A stretch of DNA of 13,498 bases from CAZVEV01 sp964625865 (lineage in GTDB: Bacteria > Planctomycetota > Phycisphaerae > SM23-33), in the NCBI GenBank assembly GCA_964625865.1, contig CAZVEV010000154.1, positions 1-13,498 on the forward strand. Direction: 5' to 3'. A program made the position numbers and the translations under genes. Positions 6,788 to 13,498 of this stretch are shown here, piece after piece. Each line of letters begins with the position of its first letter. Position 1 is the stretch's first letter. Below the pieces are notes generated by a model that was not told the DNA's origin, did no database searches, and was given only the letters and a program-made list of their open reading frames with translations.

Positions 6788-8416
6788 TCAGGAATCTCCT
6801 CGACTCCGTTGTTCGTCCTTGCGCAAATATTCCGAGGCGTCTTTATCGCCGGAGAGTTTGCTCCAGTCGGCAAGGAGTTTGCGATGCTCAGCGAGCACCG
6901 TCTTGAATCTGGGGTCATCGACGAGGTTCTGCATTTCTCCGGGGTCGTTCTCCATGTCGACCAGCGACTCTTTGCTGTTGGGATCGTTGAAGGCGCAATA
7001 CTTGTACTTCCGGCTGCGGATCATTCGCGTGTAGCGATTCTCGGAGGCAACGTAGGTCCGCCAGTTCTCGACGCGCTTGCCCTCGGCGACCGGGCGAAGG
7101 CTCATGCCCAGGAGGTGCTTGGGCTTCTTCACGCCTGCGTAATCGCACATCGTAGGCAGGATGTCGAGCCCCGTGGAGATCAGATGCTCCCGGTCGGTCC
7201 GCCCGGCCGGAATGCTTTTGGGGTATCTGACGATAAGCGGAACGCCCACCGACTCTTCATAGAACAACCCTTTTGACGCCAACCGGTGGCTGGCGTCCAT
7301 GTTCCCGTGGTCACTGGTGAAGATCACGACGGTGTTGTCTTCGAGTCCGGCGTCTTTCAGCCCGTCCAGAATTCGGCCGATGTTCTTATCCACCTTTTCC
7401 GTCAGGCGATGGTATATCCACCGGTTGATTCGCCATGCCTTTGCGTCGTATTCCTTCCGCATGGTTATCGCCGGCGTTACCGCCCGGGTGCCCAGATTCG
7501 CCTCAATCGCCGACGGCTCGTTCTTCTGTATGGCATAGTTGTCAGGAAGCGGGGGCAACTGCTCCAGAGGGAGCGTAGACGCCTTCTTGTGAAGCGCCAG
7601 CACGCCCTGCCTGTCTTTGCCATTGCGGGCGAGATGCGCGAAGCAGATATCATGCGGATTGATGAACGATGCGACGGCAAAGAACGGGTTGGCTCGCTTG
7701 GTCTTGATGAACTTCAGACACGCCGCCGGCAGAACATCGCGCGAATCCTTGTCGAATTCATCGTACCCCGCACCACTATCGGGCAACTTCTCCGCGCACG
7801 GCGCACATCCTTCCTCCCCCCTCGTACAATCCGCGGTAATCCGGCCGTCCCAATTCTCTTTCTGTTTGCTGTTTCTTAATCCGGTGGATCTGCGGGGTCT
7901 GCGGTTCCGCTTTCTGTTCTCTTTGGTTCCGCCCGGACGCCGGGCTGCGCTCCTTGGGGCCAACGCGCCGCACATATGCACCTTGCCCCCGTAGAACGTA
8001 TCGTATCCGGCGTGTTTCATGATCTTGCCCATCGAATGGGCATCCACTTCCGGCGGAAGTTGCTTGATCTTCATACCCGACCCATTGTTGTCGGCGCCAA
8101 GACGGCAGGACATGACACCCGTGGCCATGCTCGTGCGGCTGGGGACGCAAACGGGATTCGAGCAATACGCCCTCTCGAAACGCACCCCCCCTCGCGCCAG
8201 GCGATCCAGAGCAGGCGTCTTGAGCCACGCATTGCCCGCACAACTCATCATGCGAGCATGCTGCTGATCCGTCATAATAAACAGGATGTTGGGCTTGCGT
8301 TTGCCCCCGTTTTCGGCAAACGCGTTCGTTCCCGCTCCAAGCAGCGTACCGGCGGCGAGAACCCCCATGGCGGAGTGATTCACAAATTCCCGTCTGCTGA
8401 TGTCTTTCATTGTCAT
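6788..8416 (-). CDS. Tat-exported sulfatase (S1 family) with an in-frame insertion
   Basis: 542-aa type I sulfatase, hydrolysing sulfate esters outside the cytoplasm. The ATG at 8414-8416 overlaps the upstream stop (ATGA), favouring translational coupling; another ATG lies two codons later. Residues 7-36 form a twin-arginine signal (SRREF, then a hydrophobic stretch ending AFA). Catalytic Cys90 in CVPSR is the expected formylglycine site; other active-site motifs are TDQQ (about 49-52), GGKVH (Lys145, His147) and SDHGN (Asp369, His370, Asn372). Right after KVH comes an unusual basic and Cys-bearing segment, about residues 149-217 (DNA about 7766-7972), where related sulfatases as I recall them are short. 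Its core resembles a dispersed intergenic repeat translated in frame. Known families need a formylglycine-generating enzyme (FGE or anSME), not in the window. Substrate unknown, plausibly a sulfated polysaccharide. Confidence 0.9.
   Translation of the reverse strand: MTMKDISRREFVNHSAMGVLAAGTLLGAGTNAFAENGGKRKPNILFIMTDQQHARMMSCAGNAWLKTPALDRLARGGVRFERAYCSNPVCVPSRTSMATGVMSCRLGADNNGSGMKIKQLPPEVDAHSMGKIMKHAGYDTFYGGKVHMCGALAPRSAARRPGGTKENRKRNRRPRRSTGLRNSKQKENWDGRITADCTRGEEGCAPCAEKLPDSGAGYDEFDKDSRDVLPAACLKFIKTKRANPFFAVASFINPHDICFAHLARNGKDRQGVLALHKKASTLPLEQLPPLPDNYAIQKNEPSAIEANLGTRAVTPAITMRKEYDAKAWRINRWIYHRLTEKVDKNIGRILDGLKDAGLEDNTVVIFTSDHGNMDASHRLASKGLFYEESVGVPLIVRYPKSIPAGRTDREHLISTGLDILPTMCDYAGVKKPKHLLGMSLRPVAEGKRVENWRTYVASENRYTRMIRSRKYKYCAFNDPNSKESLVDMENDPGEMQNLVDDPRFKTVLAEHRKLLADWSKLSGDKDASEYLRKDEQRSRGDS
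7850..7972 (-). repeat. Repeat-like in-frame insertion inside the sulfatase gene
   Basis: On the coding strand this segment reads like a dispersed bacterial repeat (GGAACCGCAGACCCCGCAG, then ATCCACCGGATTAAG). Its translation is strongly basic and low in complexity (KENRKRNRRPRRSTGLRNSK), unlike the rest of the enzyme. It keeps the frame, so the gene is not broken outright. Confidence 0.5.
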
Positions 8417-11400
8417 TTGCGTTCTCTTTTCCGTGTTCTTCTTTCTCCAGCCGGAGTGTCTTTGCTCTGAGTGTCCTTGGTCGGGAACGGAAGGGCGGTT
8501 TTCGCCATGTCCGCTTCCCATTTCTCCAACAACCCGCACAAGGCTTTCAGCTTCTCCGGGTTGGATTCGGCAAGACTGTTCTTCTCGGCGATATCGTCCT
8601 TCAGGTTGTAGAGCGCTTCGCTGTACTTGTCCGGCGAATAGACCCCGCCACCCAGGAGCTTATAGCTTCGCAAGTATTTCCAGTCTCCCTGCCGAACCGC
8701 TGACTGCCTGATGGAATTCTCGCCCTTCCAGGCCACCACCTTGCGGCGACGGAAGAAGATCGGCCGTTCTGCGTCGAGTTTCTCCTTGCCGGTAAGCGCA
8801 GGCATGAGATCCACCCCGTCGAAAGGCGTATCTGCGCGCGGCTTGGCACGGCCGGCCGCAGCGACTGTCGCGGTAAGATCCATGGCGGTAACAGGCGAGG
8901 AGAACTCTTTCCCTTTGGGCAGCACTCCCGGCCAGCGCAGAATCAGCGGCACGCGGATACCCCCCTCCTCCAGCATTTGCTTTGCCCCGCGGCATGGCAG
9001 GTTGCGCGCGATGGTCTGCGCCCCGCCGTTGTCACTGGTCACGATCACCAGCGTATTGTCCGCAATCTTCCGGTCGTCAAGTGCCTTGAGAACACGGCCG
9101 ACTTCCAGGTCGAGTCGCTCGATCATCTTGATCAAGGTCAGGCGGCTCTCAGGCTTCTTCTTGTCCAGACGTTCAGCTAACGGCACGTCCGGATCCTGGA
9201 TCGGGGCGTGGGGGGCCTGGAAGGGGAGATAGATGAAGAAGGGCTTCTTGCTGTCGGCCTTGATGAATCGAATCGCTTCGTCGGCGAAGATCGTGTCGGA
9301 CCAGACACCCTTGCGGTCGAAGGGTTTGCCATCCTTATAGAGATCGTGTTCCCCGCCCCGAACGAGTTTGTGAGTGTAGAAGTCGTGGTTGAGATGAAGA
9401 CCGACCCAGGTGTCGAAACCAAATTGGTTGGCGGGGGTACGGTTCAGGTTGGACACGTTCCACTTGCCGAAACAGGCCGTGCGGTATCCCGCATCCTTCA
9501 TGACCTGCCCGATGGTCGGGTGCTTCTGCGGATCCAGTTCCGGCGCACCGCCACCGTAGTAGTCCTCATAGGTGGGGCCGAACCGTGCGGGGTAACGGCC
9601 GGTCAACAGCGCCGCGCGTGAGGGCGAACAGACGGGGAACATGGCATAGCCATCGGTGCAGCGAACCCCATCTCTGGCCAGTTGATCCATAACCGGCGTC
9701 TTGACGTCCGGGGCGCCGTAGCATCCCACATCCCCGTAGCCCAGATCATCGGCGAGGATGAGAATGACGTTGGGCCGTGAACCCGCCGGATGGATGGCCG
9801 CCCTGGGGCGTGCCTCTTCCGTCTTCTTCGGCGCTGTCGGTTTTGGAGGCGCACTAAAGTCCCATCGCTTACGGTCTTTGGCGTCTCCATCACTCGGTCG
9901 GACTTCAATCCAGTCGATCTCCACGGGCTGCTTCTGATCGGGCGGAAAGAGGCGCAGGTGGACCAGGCGCCCCTCGACGGCAAGCAGCACGCTCAACTCT
10001 TTCCAGTCTCCGCCGGCGACAGCAAATGCCTTGCTCTGACCGGTCGCCGGAAAGCGGTCCTGGCCTTCGGTACGCCACTGCAGTCGAGCCGTTCCGTCTT
10101 TCCGTGTTCGGATCCGAAGCCTGACGTCAACAGGGCCCTTTGCCCGCAGCTTGGCATTGGCGAGAAAGGCCTGCCGTCCGGTGGGGGGGAGTCGCAGCGA
10201 ATCGCCCCGGACAGTGACGTCGCCGCCCCTGGCGGTCCATCCCAGGAGGGATTCCGTCTTGACGGTCGTCGCGGGTTTGGCCGTCCCGGGTTTCTGTTTC
10301 GGCTTCTTCGAGGATGGCGGCATCTTCAAACCGCCCGCCTGCACGCCGATCTTCGACGGATCGAACTTCGCCGGATCGAAATTCGGGTTAGGCAGCGGAA
10401 CGACGACCTTCGCTGCGGCGATGTAGTCCTCAATCAGCCGATCGAGTGCTTTGACCTTTTTCGGGTCAGCCGCCGCGAGATTCTTGTTTTCACCAATGTC
10501 CTCGCGGAGGTCGTACAGCCGGTAGTCGTGATTCCCGTCCTTGCCGTAATGGAAGATGCGGATCAGTTTCCAGTGGTCGTGATGCACCGACATGGCCGGC
10601 GGAAGCCACTGAGGCGTGTTGCCGTGGCCCGGAACAAGTGTGAACATGGGGCCACGGTCCATCTTCTCGCCGCGCAGAGCCTTCGCAAAATCAACGCCGT
10701 CGATCACGTGATTCTTCGGCCGGGCGACGTTCAACATTCGGAGAATCGTCGGATACAGGTCCGTCGACTGAATACGCACGTCGCTGCGCGCCCCGGGTTT
10801 GGTAACGCCCGGCCAGACCACCACGGCCGGAACACGAATGCCCCCTTCGTGGATGCCTCCCTTGCCGCCGCGCAGCGGATGGTTGCTGGTGATGGCCGTG
10901 ACGTAGTTCTCGCCTGAGGCATCAGTCTCCTCGAGGCCGCAGTGGATGTTGCCGCCGTTGTCCGAGTAGAAGACGATGATCGTCTCGTCCTCAATGCCTT
11001 CCTTCTTGAGAGCATCGAGCAGCGTGCCGACCGCGTCGTCCAGGGAATGCACCATCGCGGCGTACGTCGGCGATTGCTGGGCCGCGCCGCGCTTGATCTT
11101 CTTGCGGTAGCGGGCGATCAGTTCCGGCTTTGCACCGAACGGCGCATGCACGGAGAACTGCCAGTAGTTCAGGAAGAACGGCTTGGTGCGATCGCGTTTC
11201 CTCAACCACGCGACGGCCTCTTCCGCCATGCGGTCCTCAATGTGCTCGCCGGGTGCCCTGGCCTTGAAGTTCGGATAACTCCACGGAGCGATGTAACCGC
11301 CAGCCGGTCCGGGGCCATACCAGTGCGGGATGTCCACGTCGAACCCGCGTTCCAGCGGAGAATGGGGCTCCCGCCCCAGGTGCCACTTGCCGAAGTGCGC

Positions 11401-11844
11401 CGTCGAGTAGCCCGCGCCCTTGAGGATCTTGCCCAGAGTCGGCCCGGACGGATCAAGTCGCGTTGCCGACTTGACGTTGGTGCATTTCTGGTGGGGCGGG
11501 CCGCTCGTATTGGCCATGGGTTTGAGACGAACGTCTTTCAGATGCGCGGCGGGCGACGTCATCCCGTGCCGGGCGGGATTCTGCCCCGTGATGATGCTGG
11601 CGCGCGTCGGCGAGCAGATCGGACTCGCGGCGTAGGCATTGGTAAAGGTCATGCCGCGCTCGGCGAGCCGCTGGATGTTCGGCGTCTCGTAGAGCGACGT
11701 CTTGCCGTACAGCGTGGTATCAGCCCATCCGAGATCGTCCGCCAGGATGAGGACGATGTTCTTTGGAGGCCCGGCTGCGGCTGCGGTGGCCACCACCAAG
11801 AGAAACGGAAGCGGGCTGAGAAGGGTCTTCATGTTGTTTGTCAT
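8413..11844 (-). CDS. Double sulfatase: two S1 sulfatase domains joined by a carbohydrate-binding-like module
   Basis: 1143-aa secreted protein. I prefer the ATG at 11842-11844 (GAGA 8-11 bases upstream, then a Sec signal MKTLLSPLPFLLVVATAAAA); the ATG at 11832 is possible and the frame opens at 11865. Domain 1 (about 26-490): ADDLG (Asp36-Asp37), formylglycine Cys77 in CSPTR, GKWHLG, and SDNGG (Asp295-Asn296). Residues 515-655 form a Trp-rich beta-sandwich of the kind often appended to planctomycete sulfatases. Domain 2 (about 690-1125): ADDLG (Asp699-Asp700), Cys739 in CSPSR, GKWNVS where His is normally seen, and SDNGG (Asp938-Asn939). Type I sulfatases usually carry one catalytic domain in about 450-600 aa, so this is twice the usual size. 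First gene of the operon; its stop overlaps the next start. The Lys/Arg-rich tail (ERRTRKRERK) looks non-globular. Confidence 0.88.
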   Translation of the reverse strand: MTNNMKTLLSPLPFLLVVATAAAAGPPKNIVLILADDLGWADTTLYGKTSLYETPNIQRLAERGMTFTNAYAASPICSPTRASIITGQNPARHGMTSPAAHLKDVRLKPMANTSGPPHQKCTNVKSATRLDPSGPTLGKILKGAGYSTAHFGKWHLGREPHSPLERGFDVDIPHWYGPGPAGGYIAPWSYPNFKARAPGEHIEDRMAEEAVAWLRKRDRTKPFFLNYWQFSVHAPFGAKPELIARYRKKIKRGAAQQSPTYAAMVHSLDDAVGTLLDALKKEGIEDETIIVFYSDNGGNIHCGLEETDASGENYVTAITSNHPLRGGKGGIHEGGIRVPAVVVWPGVTKPGARSDVRIQSTDLYPTILRMLNVARPKNHVIDGVDFAKALRGEKMDRGPMFTLVPGHGNTPQWLPPAMSVHHDHWKLIRIFHYGKDGNHDYRLYDLREDIGENKNLAAADPKKVKALDRLIEDYIAAAKVVVPLPNPNFDPAKFDPSKIGVQAGGLKMPPSSKKPKQKPGTAKPATTVKTESLLGWTARGGDVTVRGDSLRLPPTGRQAFLANAKLRAKGPVDVRLRIRTRKDGTARLQWRTEGQDRFPATGQSKAFAVAGGDWKELSVLLAVEGRLVHLRLFPPDQKQPVEIDWIEVRPSDGDAKDRKRWDFSAPPKPTAPKKTEEARPRAAIHPAGSRPNVILILADDLGYGDVGCYGAPDVKTPVMDQLARDGVRCTDGYAMFPVCSPSRAALLTGRYPARFGPTYEDYYGGGAPELDPQKHPTIGQVMKDAGYRTACFGKWNVSNLNRTPANQFGFDTWVGLHLNHDFYTHKLVRGGEHDLYKDGKPFDRKGVWSDTIFADEAIRFIKADSKKPFFIYLPFQAPHAPIQDPDVPLAERLDKKKPESRLTLIKMIERLDLEVGRVLKALDDRKIADNTLVIVTSDNGGAQTIARNLPCRGAKQMLEEGGIRVPLILRWPGVLPKGKEFSSPVTAMDLTATVAAAGRAKPRADTPFDGVDLMPALTGKEKLDAERPIFFRRRKVVAWKGENSIRQSAVRQGDWKYLRSYKLLGGGVYSPDKYSEALYNLKDDIAEKNSLAESNPEKLKALCGLLEKWEADMAKTALPFPTKDTQSKDTPAGERRTRKRERK

Positions 11845-11875
11845 GGCGAGATCTCGTCGAGGCATGGCCCTGTAC

Positions 11876-12099
11876 GGCTAACTGACAGGACATCTGACTC
11901 CGCGTGACCGGGCGTGGGTGGCCCGGGGGCCAGGGGTCTGCGGAGAGGCCGAACGTACGACGCTCGCTTGGTAGTCCGCGTCAGCCCTGTTGATCACCTG
12001 GCGCATCCGTCCGGCCCGTTTCGCGCGTTCGTTGAGGCCCAGAGACCGTCCCCAGGCAGGTTCGAGATAGTATGACACCGGCCCTTGCCTCGGGCAAGG
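11876..12099. repeat. Dispersed repeat D, copy 3 (most complete)
   Basis: Starts GGCTAACTGACAGG like D2 and continues through the block shared with D1 (11961-12076, 96/116 identical, no gaps). It ends in a hairpin, CCTTGCC / GGCAAGG over TCG (12083-12099), where D1 has a different hairpin. It lies 32 bases upstream of the sulfatase operon start, while truncated D2 lies just beyond the operon's other end, so same-orientation D copies flank the operon. A 66-codon minus-strand frame crosses it but is interrupted in D1. Confidence 0.75.
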
Positions 12100-12357
12100 A
12101 CGAGATACGACAATTCAACGGCTACGTCGGGCGTCCCAGGGCAGTCCGGGCTGCTCACACGCCTCGCGACGGGCATGTTCGGGGAAGTGGGACTCGACCT
12201 TGCAGGGCGGCCGCGAGTCGGGGGCAGAGCGCACCTTCCCCGCCAGCCGCGGTCGGGAAAGGCCGAAGCACATGGTCTGTTCATATCAGGGGATAAATGG
12301 GGCCAACGTCCGATGAGACGCGGAGGAACTGACGGCGCACACCTTAACTCCCAGAGC
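12100..12357. other. Gap between repeats D3 and R-C
   Basis: About 260 bp with no supportable gene. Short inverted matches exist (GACTCG / CGAGTC at 12191-12219, an imperfect CCTTCCC / GGGAAAGG near 12234-12263), none clearly a terminator. ACGTCCG at 12306-12312 could pair with the R-C acceptor strand, but no D-arm or anticodon stem fits between them. Confidence 0.4.
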
Positions 12358-12399
12358 CCTTGGAGCCTATGGTTGGGGGTTCGAATCCCCCCGGGCGTG
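12358..12399 (+). pseudogene. tRNA-Arg-like 3' half, remnant in repeat copy R-C
   Basis: Degraded anticodon loop CCTTGGA (position 33 is C, not T), strand GCCTA, variable loop TGGTT, perfect 5-bp T-stem GGGGG / CCCCC around TTCGAAT, acceptor strand CGGGCGT and G. It resembles the 3' half of a tRNA-Arg(CCG)-type gene (loop CTCCGGA, then GCC). The five bases upstream (AGAGC) pair at most partly with GCCTA, so no full cloverleaf forms. Confidence 0.6.
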
Positions 12400-12482
12400 T
12401 TCGTAAAGCGATTCAGAACAGCCAATTACGGCTGGCCTGTGCGTTTCTCTCGGGGGACGGAAGGCTGTGTAGTGTTACCCTC
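12371..12482 (+). repeat. Dispersed repeat R, copy C
   Basis: Gap-free match to copy A (74/85) followed by TGTTACCCTC at the same offset as in copy B. Its hairpin (12414-12439: CAGAACAGCC / GGCTGGCCTG over AATTAC) is weakened by two A-C mismatches, while the T-arm is perfectly paired, the reverse of copy B. It lies just beyond the 3' end of the ACT-protein gene, which is transcribed toward it. Confidence 0.8.
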
Positions 12483-12515
12483 TGCCTCAAAGACCGTTAC
12501 CTCGGGCCACCGCGT

Positions 12516-12947
12516 CTAGAGAGCGTAAATCTCTTCGCCAAAGGTGTGAACCCAGTTCTGCTTCAACACGTCGATAGCTTCCCCGGTCTTGTCCACGCCG
12601 ACAATAACAATGGGCTGCCCGCTTTCCCCTCTGCCGAGATACGGGTAAAGGTAAAGCACATTGATGTGAGCCTGGTGCAGAGGCTTTAGCACGGCCTGAA
12701 GGGCGCCAGGGTGATCGGGGATTTCAACGGCAACCACATCTGTTTCCTTTACTGAATAGCCCTTGCTTTTCAAAACAGTCATGGTCTTTTCAGGGTTATC
12801 CGGCACGAACCTGACAGTACTGATGTCTGATGTGTCAGCCACTGAGATGGCCCGGATGTTTATTCCTTCAGTGCCCAGGCAGTCACTTACAGCAAGGAAC
12901 ATCCCCGGCGTATTGTCGAGACTAATAGAGATCTGTTTTACGAACAT
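12516..12947 (-). CDS. Tandem ACT-domain protein (amino-acid sensor)
   Basis: 143-aa cytoplasmic protein made almost wholly of two ACT domains. The first (about 1-65) starts with the usual strand-loop-helix pattern: NTPGMFLAVSDCLGTEGINI, then SVADTSD. The second (about 70-140) has VEIPDHPGALQAVLKPL and HINVLYLYPYLG. GGAG ends seven bases before the ATG. Such two-ACT proteins are commonly encoded beside indolepyruvate or other 2-oxoacid:ferredoxin oxidoreductase genes in anaerobes and are thought to bind aromatic or other amino acids. Here it lies 48 bases downstream of the oxidoreductase gamma gene on the same strand, presumably in one operon, and probably tunes that pathway. Ligand unknown. 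Base composition is visibly less GC-rich than in the sulfatases. Confidence 0.88.
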   Translation of the reverse strand: MFVKQISISLDNTPGMFLAVSDCLGTEGINIRAISVADTSDISTVRFVPDNPEKTMTVLKSKGYSVKETDVVAVEIPDHPGALQAVLKPLHQAHINVLYLYPYLGRGESGQPIVIVGVDKTGEAIDVLKQNWVHTFGEEIYAL

Positions 12948-12995
12948 GGTTTACTCCGTCTTGCCCAATGCAGGGCCCGTAAATGGAAACTTGGG

Positions 12996-13498
12996 CTAGT
13001 ACAGCTCATACCCGTTTGTCAGGGCCTTTGTGTTCAATGCGATCAGCTTTGGCTTCTTCTTGAATGACTCGGCGAGACCTTCAATCAGCGTGGGAAGGGA
13101 AACGACCTTGCTCTTCTTCGTGAAGGCCCCCAACATGACCATGTTGGCACACTTCAGGTTGCCCAGGTCTTCAGCCATCGCGTTTGCCGGCACTTCAACA
13201 ATATCAATGTCTTCTCTGGAAACATTGGCCTCCATCAGAGAGGAGTTGATGAAGAAGACGCCTCCTGATTTCACCTGATTCTGAAACCTGACAAGAGAAG
13301 GCCAGTTCATCGCAACAAGAAACTCCGGTGAAGAGGCAACCGGAGAGGCAATCTCATCGTTGGATATCGCTACGGTGCAGTTGGCGGTACCGCCCCTCAT
13401 CTCAGCACCGTAAGCGGGCAAGTAGGTAACGCACTTGTCCTCCAGCATCGCTGCCTGGGCCAGATTCAGGCCCATAGAGAGAACTCCCTGACCGCCGA
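12996..13498 (-). CDS. 2-oxoacid:ferredoxin oxidoreductase, gamma subunit (5' end off window)
   Basis: Partial gene; the start lies beyond the right edge. The frame continues upstream of the first internal Met to the end of the window, giving GGQGVLSMG, the glycine-rich motif found near residue 10 of this family, so only about ten residues are missing. About 167 residues are visible: PAYGAEMRGGTANC, SPVASSPEFLVAMN, then NMVMLGAF and KPKLIALNTKAL near the C-terminus. The gamma subunit (Pfam POR family; KorC/VorC/PorC/IorB types) helps bind CoA and the oxoacid in an oxygen-sensitive thiamine enzyme that decarboxylates 2-oxoacids to acyl-CoA and reduces ferredoxin. The C-terminal wording resembles KorC/VorC more than IorB, but without the alpha and beta genes the substrate cannot be fixed. 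Confidence 0.85.
   Translation of the reverse strand, partial: GGQGVLSMGLNLAQAAMLEDKCVTYLPAYGAEMRGGTANCTVAISNDEIASPVASSPEFLVAMNWPSLVRFQNQVKSGGVFFINSSLMEANVSREDIDIVEVPANAMAEDLGNLKCANMVMLGAFTKKSKVVSLPTLIEGLAESFKKKPKLIALNTKALTNGYELY

Noticed and set aside
9790..11907. Long plus-strand frames opposite the double sulfatase
   Set aside because: GC-rich antisense shadows of a gene with well-conserved sulfatase motifs.
11878..12078. 66-codon small protein inside repeat D3
   Set aside because: The frame is interrupted by TGA in copy D1 and most differences between copies are replacements, so I treat it as non-coding repeat.
12306..12399. A complete tRNA at R-C using ACGTCCG as the 5' acceptor strand
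   Set aside because: The acceptor could pair, but the sequence between gives no D-arm and no paired anticodon stem, and loop position 33 is not T.
11994..12425. Minus-strand frame with a TPGGIRTPN peptide
   Set aside because: Again an antisense reading of the R-C tRNA fragment, running into repeat D3; no domain.
1..13498. CRISPR arrays, transposases, integrases, toxin-antitoxin or phage genes
   Set aside because: No regularly spaced short repeats and no such proteins were found; the repeats present are few, long and dispersed.

Overview
The window is GC-rich DNA that looks like an uncultured, anaerobic planctomycete or close relative. Three things point there: sulfatases with Sec or Tat export signals, a large secreted HzsA-like dihaem cytochrome/propeller protein, and a ferredoxin-dependent 2-oxoacid oxidoreductase subunit beside a tandem-ACT regulator. 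The assignment is inferred from gene content only; no marker gene or rRNA is present.

Layout, left to right: a ~190-bp dispersed repeat (D1, 57-243); a secreted two-domain hydrolase (alpha/beta-hydrolase plus SGNH; minus, 485-1963); repeat R-A (tRNA-Arg 3' half plus hairpin, 2312-2436); a 1210-aa HzsA-related multidomain cytochrome (plus, 2555-6187); repeat R-B (6299-6423); a truncated, interrupted D repeat (D2, 6637-6756); a two-gene sulfatase operon on the minus strand (a double-sulfatase fusion at 8413-11844, overlapping by ATGA a Tat-exported sulfatase at 6788-8416); repeat D3 (11876-12099); repeat R-C (12358-12482); and a core-metabolism pair on the minus strand (2-oxoacid:ferredoxin oxidoreductase gamma, running off the right edge, followed by a tandem ACT-domain protein).

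The left ~12.5 kb reads as an accessory island: single genes or small operons, mostly secreted, separated by two families of dispersed repeats. Secreted sulfatases with an SGNH/esterase-type hydrolase fit attack on a sulfated and perhaps O-acylated polysaccharide. The HzsA-like protein is a secreted haem protein of unknown function and is not evidence of anammox. The last ~1 kb is visibly less GC-rich and looks like chromosomal backbone.

The most unusual feature is family R. Three indel-free, same-orientation copies each carry a tRNA-Arg-like 3' half that begins at the anticodon loop and lacks its 5' half, followed by the same hairpin. They separate the cargo cassettes. This is the geometry expected of tRNA-targeting integration scars, but the three copies appear to derive from different arginine isoacceptors.
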